From G965230065 sp965230065 (lineage in GTDB: Bacteria; Bacteroidota; Bacteroidia; Cytophagales; Cyclobacteriaceae): a DNA stretch of 64,000 bases. The stretch covers positions 62,001 through 126,000 of the forward strand of contig OZ245942.1 in the NCBI GenBank assembly GCA_965230065.1, written 5' to 3'. Below, piece by piece: positions 53,315-59,704 of this stretch. Each line of letters starts with the position of its first letter. Within the stretch, counting starts at the first letter, position 1. Under the pieces are notes generated by a model that made no database searches, was not told the origin of the DNA, and worked only from the letters and a program-made list of their open reading frames with translations. The translations under genes were made by a program, and so were the position numbers.

Positions 53315-54265
53315 TCAATATCCTTTTTCAAAATTCACGATGTTATGCAATGCATTGCCTTCTTGATAGCGGGATAGGTTATCCAAAAACACGAATACTT
53401 TCTGCATCAATTCGTCATTAGTGCCCCCTCCGGTATGCTGGGTAAGAATGGTATTGGGGCATTCCCACAGCGGATGTTGGGCAGGCAAAGGTTCTTCCCG
53501 GGTTACGTCTAGTACACTCCCGCCCAGTTTTCCGTTTTGCAAAGCGGCTACCAGGGCTGTTTCGTCTACCGCCGAGCCACGACCAACGTTTACGAATACC
53601 GCCCCCGTTTTGCACAAAGCCAAACGTTCTTTGCTAAAAAAATTGATAGTCTCGTCTGTTTCGGGCAGGCAACTGATGACTATATCCATTGCAGGCAACA
53701 GCTTGTCCAGTTCTTCCACAGCATAAATATCTGCATCGCCTGATGACTTGCCTAATACGGTAACTGAACATTGAAAACCTTTCAATATTTGCTTGATGTG
53801 AAGCCCAATTGCCCCTGCCCCGGCAATGGCAACTTTTCGACGGTGCAATGTAGTCAAATACGGGCGCAACGCATTGCCCATCCATTCATTGCCCACTTTC
53901 AGCAAAGCCAGTTGGTCCATTGCCCGGTACAAACTGAGAATACCTGCCACGGCAGATTCGGCCACCGGGATACCAAACATTCCTTTAAGATTGGTTATTG
54001 AAATTTGCTGGCCCAGGGGAGAATTTTCTACCCAAAGGTATTCGCCAAAACCTGTGGAATGTAGTTGCAACCAACGCAGTTCCTTGCTTTCTTTCAGCCA
54101 TTCCGATGGCACATTGCCAAAAGCTATTTCAGATTGCAGAAATTCCTGCTTTTGTTCCGCTTCCGTCAGTTCATCTGCAAATACGAGTTGGGCATTTTTT
54201 ACTTTTTCTTCCAGCACCTTTCTTTCTTCCGGCCCAAGTTCAAGCCATACAAAAATTCTTGTCAT
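53315..54265 (-). CDS. D-2-hydroxyacid dehydrogenase
   Basis: 316 residues. NAD-binding Rossmann motif GAGAIGLHIKQILKGF (about 150-165), catalytic Arg in VNVGRGSAVDETAL (about 230), Glu in TREEPLPAQHPLWECP (about 260) and His in ILTQHTGGGTND (about 278): all three catalytic residues of the family are present. It reduces or oxidises 2-keto/2-hydroxy acids such as glyoxylate or hydroxypyruvate. Its stop is one base before the start of the enolase-superfamily gene, so the two are translationally coupled and presumably act in one pathway. Confidence 0.9.
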   Translation of the reverse strand: MTRIFVWLELGPEERKVLEEKVKNAQLVFADELTEAEQKQEFLQSEIAFGNVPSEWLKESKELRWLQLHSTGFGEYLWVENSPLGQQISITNLKGMFGIPVAESAVAGILSLYRAMDQLALLKVGNEWMGNALRPYLTTLHRRKVAIAGAGAIGLHIKQILKGFQCSVTVLGKSSGDADIYAVEELDKLLPAMDIVISCLPETDETINFFSKERLALCKTGAVFVNVGRGSAVDETALVAALQNGKLGGSVLDVTREEPLPAQHPLWECPNTILTQHTGGGTNDELMQKVFVFLDNLSRYQEGNALHNIVNFEKGY

Positions 54266-54357
54266 GTTTGATTTGTCTGTTTCGTGGCTAAATTAATAAA
54301 AACGATATTATGTACTACATATTTGCCTGCATTTTCTCACTTTCCTTTTAACCAAAA

Positions 54358-55050
54358 TCAATTTTTCTCCTGCTCATTGATTTCCCTTCCGCGCAATGGG
54401 GCAATGATATGTTCGTATAACAATTTTTCAGCTAAGGCTGCATCCTGCTGCTGCACCGCTTCAAAAATATTTCTGTGCTCATCCAGGGTAATTTTCCTGA
54501 TTTCTTCGGAAGCCAGAAACTGCCCTTTAATTTTAGGAAAGAAAGTGCGGACAATCAAAGTACCAAATACTTCAATTACCGGATTGTGGGTAGCTTTCAG
54601 TAAAGCCAGGTGGAAATCCTGATCGGCAGTTTCGTCTACCTTGCCCTGCTTTTGTAAATCTTCCATGCGTTCAATGGTTTCCAGGATTTTGAGCAGGTCT
54701 TTGACCGTTCTTTTCCGGGCTGCTTCTTTTACAGCGGCACTTTCAAAAACAGCCCGGGCTTCAACCAACTGCTCATACGTATACCCTTCATACTCCAGGT
54801 GATTGTTTACGGTTTCATGCAAATAGCTTATGTCAGGCTTGCAGATGACCGTACCGCCTTTTTTCCGGGTTTCAACCCATCCCTGTTCCTGCAAAATATT
54901 CAGCCCTTCCCGCAACCGCCGGATGCCGACTGATAGTTCTTCACACAATTCCTGCTGCTTGGGAAGCTGGTCGCCGGGCATATAACCTTTTTTATGAATA
55001 TAACGGCGCAACATGGCAACCACATCGGGTTTGTTTTCTGAAATCTTCAT
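54358..55050 (-). CDS. GntR-family transcriptional regulator, FadR subfamily
   Basis: 230 residues: N-terminal winged helix (MLRRYIHKKGYMPGDQLPKQ, ELSVGIRRLREGLNILQEQG), then an all-helical FCD ligand domain (about 85-215, with ARAVFESAAVKEAARKRTV, DQDFHLALLKATHNPVIEVF and LDEHRNIFEAVQQQDAALAE) that binds a metal and a carboxylate effector. It should respond to an acid metabolite and control the adjacent operons. It is transcribed divergently from the aminotransferase gene across an operator-like palindrome, and a hairpin element sits in its leader 20 nt before the ATG. Confidence 0.92.
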   Translation of the reverse strand: MKISENKPDVVAMLRRYIHKKGYMPGDQLPKQQELCEELSVGIRRLREGLNILQEQGWVETRKKGGTVICKPDISYLHETVNNHLEYEGYTYEQLVEARAVFESAAVKEAARKRTVKDLLKILETIERMEDLQKQGKVDETADQDFHLALLKATHNPVIEVFGTLIVRTFFPKIKGQFLASEEIRKITLDEHRNIFEAVQQQDAALAEKLLYEHIIAPLRGREINEQEKN

Positions 55051-55070
55051 AGCGGTGTTTTATAGACGGA

Positions 55071-55132
55071 AGACCGAAGTCCGAAGACAGAAGACTAAGA
55101 TGCTTCGGACTTCCATCTCCTGTCTTCGGTCT
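55071..55132. repeat. Dispersed hairpin element, copy 2 (GntR leader)
   Basis: Bounded by AGACCGAAG (55071-55079) and CTTCGGTCT (55124-55132), with inner TCCGAAGACAGAAGACT and a partner arm CTTCGGACTTCCATC. Related to copy 1 at 35315-35370, in the same orientation relative to the downstream gene. Confidence 0.8.
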
Positions 55133-55189
55133 ATTCCCATCAAAACTAACAAGATCAAGATAAAATTTTAAAATAACAAAATATTAATT

Positions 55190-55204
55190 TTATTTGTCAA
55201 ATAA
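55190..55204. promoter_or_regulatory. Operator candidate for the GntR regulator
   Basis: TTATTTG-T-CAAATAA is a perfect 7-1-7 palindrome in the divergent intergenic region, flanked by a looser AATATT dyad. FadR-type regulators bind short palindromes of this kind next to their own genes. It is 54 bp before the aminotransferase ATG. Confidence 0.55.
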
Positions 55205-55257
55205 TATTTTTATATATCATTTTAAATTTCAGAATATAGATAGAAAAGCTAAAACCA

Positions 55258-56530
55258 ATGAAAACCCTCAATGCAAAAGAAATTTTCGCCCAATTGCCAC
55301 CCAACCGATGCGGCGAGGCCGACAGAAAATACATGCAGGAAGTCCTGGATGATGGTTTTAGTAATAAAGAATCGGCCAATATGCTAGGGCGGTTTGAAAG
55401 TGCTTTTGCCGAAAAGTTCGGGGCTAAATATGCTATTTCCATGAACTCCGGCTCGGGCACGATGGTCGCTTCCCTCATGGCTGCAGGTGTAGGTCCTGGA
55501 GATGAGGTGCTGGTACCTTCCCTCACCATGGCCGCCACGGCTTTTTCTGTCATTCACACAGGTGCCGTTCCGGTTTTTGTAGACAGCGACCCGAAAACCT
55601 ACTGCATGGACCCTGAAGACGCCCGGCGGAAAACCACGGAATTTACCAAAGCCATCATGCCGGTTTCCATCTACGGCTTATCTCCCGATTTTGATGCTCT
55701 TATGGCATTGTCCAAAGAATACAACCTCACGGTAGGTAATTGAAGACGATGCACAAACGTTTTTAGGCGCATACAAAGGCAAAACCGTAGGCACCATCGG
55801 GCATGCAGGTAGTTTCAGCTTCCAGGGTTCAAAACACATGACCGCCGGGGGCGATGGTGGTATGGTGATTACCAATGATGAGGAATACGCCAAAAGAATC
55901 AGAAAAGCGGCAGTACAGGGCTATCGTACCCTGGGTGCCAAGCCCGGCGCTACCATGATTCCGCGGGATGAGCGGCAGGACTGGAACTTTGAACGGCATG
56001 ACAGCCTGGGCTATAATTTCCGCATGTCGGCTCCCCAGGCAGCCTTAGGGTTAGGTCAACTGGAAAGGCTGGAGTTGCTGGTGGATGCCCGCCAATGTAT
56101 TGCGCAGATGTACGATGATGTGATAACCGAAGAAAAATGCGAATGGCTCATCCCACCCTATACCCCTGAAGGATATGAACATACGTACTGGTGCTATCCG
56201 CTGATGCTGGATGAAAAGAAACTGGGCGTAGACTGGCGCACTTTCCGGAAACAGTTTATTGAACTGGGCGCAGACGGGCTGTACGGTTGTTACACACCTG
56301 TGCATCTGGAACCCGTATTCAAAAACCTTTCTTTTTATGGAGACAAATCCCGTTCGCCCCTTTACGATCTACGTTACAAAGGAAATATTAAACTGTACCA
56401 GGAAGGGGATTGTCCACAGCTGGAAGCTTTCAGAAAAGGGCTTTGCCTGTTAAAAACCGGGATGCAAACGCTGGAAAAAGTAGAAAGCCAGGTAGAGGCA
56501 TTGCAGAAAGTAATCCGGTATTATCAGTAA
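55258..56530 (+). pseudogene. DegT/DnrJ/EryC1-family PLP aminotransferase, frameshifted by a 4-bp duplication
   Basis: The first part (55258-55743) has the DegT family pattern (AISMNSGSGTMVASLMAAGV, EVLVPSLTMAATAFSVIHTG, IMPVSIYGLSPDFDALMAL) and stops at NLTVGN. The second part (from about 55738) continues VIEDDAQTFLGAYKGK and carries the PLP lysine in FSFQGSKHMTAGGDGG, then runs to YYQ. The break is a tandem GGTAGGTA at 55731-55738: with one GGTA removed the frame reads NLTVIEDDAQTF without interruption, giving about 424 residues. The family transfers an amino group to keto-sugars or acts as a dehydratase. All residues are otherwise intact, so the mutation is recent or a sequencing artefact. 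Confidence 0.88.
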
Positions 56531-56539
56531 AATAGCCGT

Positions 56540-56614
56540 TTATTGGTCAGACCGCCCTTGTGCCTTTGCAGATAGCGGTCTGACCAATAACCGAGGTCTG
56601 TGTCGCACAGACCT
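56540..56614. repeat. Two adjacent perfect hairpins (REP-like unit)
   Basis: Hairpin A: TTATTGGTCAGACCGC (56540-56555) with GCGGTCTGACCAATAA (56575-56590), a perfect 16-bp stem and 19-nt loop. Hairpin B: AGGTCTGTG/CACAGACCT (56594-56614), a perfect 9-bp stem with TCG loop. They are three bases apart, downstream of the aminotransferase pseudogene, without a T-run. Paired hairpins like this are typical of REP-type dispersed elements. Confidence 0.8.
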
Positions 56615-56704
56615 TATCTGGTTCCTCGTGAGAATTGGGCCAGGGGTATCTTTATTCTTCAATGCGACCAAAATCTTTGCTCACCTTTGTAAAATGAACA
56701 GAAC

Positions 56705-57511
56705 ATGAAAATATCAGAATTATTTTCCCTTGAAGACAAAGTAGCCATTGTAACAGGCGCCTCCCAGTGGCTGGGTTATGACATGGCTTCGGTGCTGGCA
56801 GAGGCCGGGGCTTCCGTTATTGTTACTTCCCGCTCAAGAGAAAAAGCAGAAGCAACCGCTGCTGATTTGGCACAAAAATACAAAGTGCCAGTCCTGGGTT
56901 TATCCATGGACCAGCGCAAATATCATGAAGTAAAAGAAATGGTTGAACAAGCCATAGCCTGGAAAGGTAAGATAGACATTCTGTTGAATAATGCCGGAGG
57001 AGGTGTGGGCAACAGCGCAGGGCATCTCTTTGAACGTGCCCCGGAAGATATTGCAGCCATGATAGCAACCAACCTGACCGGGGTGATTTACTGCTGCAAG
57101 GAAGTAGCCCCCCACATGGTAAAAGCCGGTTATGGCAAAATCATCAACATCGCTTCCATTGCCGGGCTGGTAGGGCGCGACCGCCGCATGTACGACCGCA
57201 GCCAGATGAACGGGCAACCCGTAGACTACGCCGCCGCCAAAGCCGGGGTCATCGGCCTCACCCGCGACCTGGCCGGATTACTTTCCCCACAAGGTGTGTA
57301 TGCCAACAGCATTTCTCCCGGTGGGTTTGAAAAACCGGGCGACCTGCCCCCGCAATTTGTGAAAGATTTTGCCGACAGTACCATGCTTGGCCGTTGGGGC
57401 CGGATGGGCGAAGATATTAAAGGGGCCACACTTTTCCTGGCTTCACCAGCTTCTGATAATGTAACGGGGCATAATTTGGTGGTAGATGGGGGCTTTTCGG
57501 TGTGGAAGTGA
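56705..57511 (+). CDS. Short-chain dehydrogenase/reductase (gluconate 5-dehydrogenase-like)
   Basis: 268 residues of classical SDR type. Cofactor motif VTGASQWLGYDMASVLAEAG, where the usual TGxxxGxG has Trp-Leu-Gly in place of GIG; NNAG in ILLNNAGGGVGNSA; catalytic Ser in IINIASIAGLVG; YxxxK in VDYAAAKAGVIGLTRDLAG; and the C-terminal GHNLVVDGGFSVW. It oxidises a hydroxyl of a sugar or sugar acid using NAD(P). It belongs with the surrounding sugar-acid genes; its own expression seems separated from the aminotransferase by the twin hairpins. Confidence 0.9.
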   Translation: MKISELFSLEDKVAIVTGASQWLGYDMASVLAEAGASVIVTSRSREKAEATAADLAQKYKVPVLGLSMDQRKYHEVKEMVEQAIAWKGKIDILLNNAGGGVGNSAGHLFERAPEDIAAMIATNLTGVIYCCKEVAPHMVKAGYGKIINIASIAGLVGRDRRMYDRSQMNGQPVDYAAAKAGVIGLTRDLAGLLSPQGVYANSISPGGFEKPGDLPPQFVKDFADSTMLGRWGRMGEDIKGATLFLASPASDNVTGHNLVVDGGFSVWK

Positions 57512-57578
57512 AGCAGTCAATTGTGTAAAGTAGGGTTAGTAAAACTTTGTTCTAAAGTTTTTAATGTAGAAGGGGTTC

Positions 57579-57659
57579 TTATGATGCCCAATTGTTTATG
57601 GTTAGGTTGGGAATCCTCTCAAAATGATTAATATTGTTGGTGACCACTACCATATCCCT
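57579..57659 (-). pseudogene. C-terminal remnant of a PIN-domain toxin (VapC-like)
   Basis: Directly after the antitoxin stop, in another minus-strand frame, the sequence reads RDMVVVTNNINHFERIPNLT then INNWAS and a TAA (57579-57581). This is the conserved last beta-strand and tail of PIN-domain ribonuclease toxins. The first two thirds of the toxin, including most catalytic acids, are missing. Confidence 0.75.
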
Positions 57660-57877
57660 TACCAAAGCTCTCTGGCCTTTTTCAGATACTCTTGAAAATC
57701 TTTTTCGTCCATATCCGCCCAGGAACCCGCCAATGCAAGCATTTTGTCTTTGTTATTTTTTTTATCCTGAATTTCGTCAATTATTTGTGATAAGAACTTA
57801 TCTATTTCAGGTAGATACTCAACAGGAGTGGTACTAAGCTTTTTTAGTACAGATTGATATAATTCAGATTGGCTCAT
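57659..57877 (-). CDS. Small antitoxin-like protein, orphaned partner of the PIN relic
   Basis: 72 residues: MSQSELYQSVLKKLSTTPVE, an acidic helical middle (YLPEIDKFLSQIIDEI), and LALAGSWADMDEKDFQEYLK. The xLAGSWxDMxxxDFxEYL pattern is common in antitoxins encoded next to PIN-domain toxins. Its 3' end runs straight into the toxin remnant, so its own last residues may also be altered by the deletion. No AbrB or ribbon-helix-helix motif is obvious. Confidence 0.65.
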   Translation of the reverse strand: MSQSELYQSVLKKLSTTPVEYLPEIDKFLSQIIDEIQDKKNNKDKMLALAGSWADMDEKDFQEYLKKARELW

Positions 57878-58017
57878 AGCTTAATCAATAATATTTATCC
57901 TACTCCTAGGATACGAAATATCCTTGGTTTGTTTGCAGAATGATAACCAATTTCACGTTAGAACGCACCCTTCAGCACAAATTGTTCATTGCCCACCGCT
58001 CATTGAAAATTGACAAC

Positions 58018-58240
58018 TCACTCCATCAAAGAAGGCAAAAAAGTGGTAATGGGCGGCACGTAGGTAATCAATAGTTGAACAACAACCATCACCAACAGGA
58101 AACGAAGGATGTAAGGCACCATTTTAGAAATGCTGACTTTGTCCACGGCGCTGGCTACGAAAAGTGTGGAACCCACCGGAGGCGTTACTAGCCCGATGAC
58201 CAAGTTGGAAACAACTAAAACCCCGAAGTGAATAGCACTT
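58018..58240 (-). pseudogene. TRAP transporter large permease (DctM) C-terminal remnant
   Basis: Minus-strand reading from about 58240: AIHFGVLVVSNLVIGLVTPP, then VGSTLFVASAVDKVSISKMV and PYILRFLLVMVVVQLLITYV to a stop at 58018. IHFGV, NLxIGLxTPPVG and the final helix are hallmark DctM sequences. The open frame continues to 58389 but beyond about 58240 it reads through the antisense of another gene remnant. More than three quarters of the permease is missing. TRAP systems import carboxylates such as sugar acids, matching the island's theme. Confidence 0.85.
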
Positions 58241-58242
58241 AA

Positions 58243-58464
58243 GACAGTGCTCATCCCTATAGCGGCACTGATGGGTACACCACCGATACCACGATCAGCA
58301 AGCTTGGCGCCTGTGTTAACCTCGTACACCACTGGGAAGAAACCTGTGTAAACGAAGGCTACGGCACCATGCACGACCCAGCCGAGCAACGCCCCGAACG
58401 CATGCAGATAGAAGCCGGGCTGGACATGGCCACCCCCATTCTGGAAATGCTGGCCTACGAATAA
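58243..58464 (+). pseudogene. C-terminal remnant of an unidentified gene
   Basis: A plus-strand frame without a start reads HPYSGTDGYTTDTTISKLGA, CVNLVHHWEETCVNEGYGTM, HDPAEQRPERMQIEAGLDMA and TPILEMLAYE before TAA 58462-58464. The composition is that of a conserved enzyme end, but I do not recognise the family. It abuts the DctM remnant head to head, so one deletion probably removed the 5' parts of both genes. The remaining gene-free stretch to 58634 shows only small hairpins (CCGAAA/TTTCGG at about 58577-58594). Confidence 0.45.
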
Positions 58465-58634
58465 AATAACATCATCTATTCCGGGGCATACCTGCCGACT
58501 GGCAAGGCATGGTGATTAGTAAAAACTAATAAAAAGTGGCGAATATGGCACAAAAGGGTACGTTTTTGTATACCGAAACTGCAATTTCGGCGTACATCAT
58601 CTTTTCCTAAAAAAATACAAGCAACAAATACATC

Positions 58635-58916
58635 ATGAACAATACAAACCAAATTTTTACTTTCGTACTATCCTTAGCAGTTATTTTCTGTGTAAGCTGC
58701 TCTTCTTCCTCAGAAAACCAGGATATACAGGCACAACAGACATTTGAAGTGGAACTGGAAACCGTAAGGGCGGGTTACAATCCTGATACACTATGGGCGC
58801 AGGCATACATTGCCGCTACCCCACCACCCCGGCAGGAGCTTTTCGTAACCCTCAACCAATACATCACCGGAAAGCTATTTTACTATCTGAACGAAAGGAC
58901 GGAAGACCCGGAGTAA
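58635..58916 (+). CDS. Small lipoprotein, function unknown
   Basis: 93 residues with a signal peptide and lipobox (LSLAVIFCVSC, Cys about residue 22) followed by a serine-rich linker (SSSSENQDIQAQQ) and a short domain with TVRAGYNPDTLWAQAYIAAT. No family recognised. It stands 93 bp before the DUF1684 gene in the same direction. Confidence 0.65.
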   Translation: MNNTNQIFTFVLSLAVIFCVSCSSSSENQDIQAQQTFEVELETVRAGYNPDTLWAQAYIAATPPPRQELFVTLNQYITGKLFYYLNERTEDPE

Positions 58917-59008
58917 GCCAAATGTCTTAATACCAAAGAATGACGAACGATAATTGCGTTTTCATTCCCATTTCTTATTTTGCAGTCATTCCATAACCAA
59001 AGTAAGAA

Positions 59009-59608
59009 ATGAAAAAGATTTTTCCCTTTGCCATCATTGCAGTTATTCTGATTATCTTTTTTTATACATTTCAGGGAGGGGATGATGTGGCAAGTTATGT
59101 GGAAGAGATACAGGAAGAACGGGAAAGGATAGAAACTTTCATGGAAACTTCCCCTGAATCACCTTTTGCCGATACCGTATTTACCCATCTTGATTACTTC
59201 CCGCCTGACCCGGCCTATAAAGTCAATGCACGCCTCAACCGAATAGATGACGGAGAAGTTTTGCAAATTGCCACCACTGATGGCAAGAGTGAAAACTATA
59301 CACGTTATGCTTACGCAGCATTCACACTGAAAGGGAAAGACCTCCGCCTATTGATTTTGCGTTCAGCAGAAGGGGAGCAGGAGCTTTTCATTCCTTTTGC
59401 CGATGAAACCAGCGGGGAAACCACCTATGGAGGCGGGCGTTATATTAATCTGGAAGCACCTTCTTCCTCCCAACAAAGCATAACGATTGATTTTAACATG
59501 GCCTACAATCCATACTGTGCCTATAACCCCAGGTTTGTATGCCCCATTCCTCCCAGAGAGAATTTTTTAAACATTCCGATAGAAGCCGGAGAGAAAACTT
59601 CGCACTGA
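59009..59608 (+). CDS. DUF1684 domain-containing protein, membrane-anchored
   Basis: 199 residues: an N-terminal hydrophobic anchor (MKKIFPFAIIAVILIIFFYT), a charged linker, then the DUF1684 domain with the family signatures LDYFPPDPAYKVNARL, FIPFADETSGETTYGGGRYI and the C-terminal FNMAYNPYCAYNPRFVCPIP followed by PRENFLNIPIEAGE. The conserved Asn/Tyr/Cys-rich motif suggests binding or an enzymatic site, but the function is not known. pheT follows 96 bp downstream. Confidence 0.92.
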   Translation: MKKIFPFAIIAVILIIFFYTFQGGDDVASYVEEIQEERERIETFMETSPESPFADTVFTHLDYFPPDPAYKVNARLNRIDDGEVLQIATTDGKSENYTRYAYAAFTLKGKDLRLLILRSAEGEQELFIPFADETSGETTYGGGRYINLEAPSSSQQSITIDFNMAYNPYCAYNPRFVCPIPPRENFLNIPIEAGEKTSH

Positions 59609-59704
59609 ACCCTGCGTAACCCAATGTTTTCATTAATTTTGCTCAATTATTAGCACTATGCTTTAAAAAAATGAAATAGAAAATTCTTCAGGAAATAAAA
59701 TAAT

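Noticed and set aside
53314..53331. TTG start for the enolase-superfamily gene
   Set aside because: It overlaps the previous gene; the ATG at 53313 lies one base after that gene's stop and gives the normal N-terminus.
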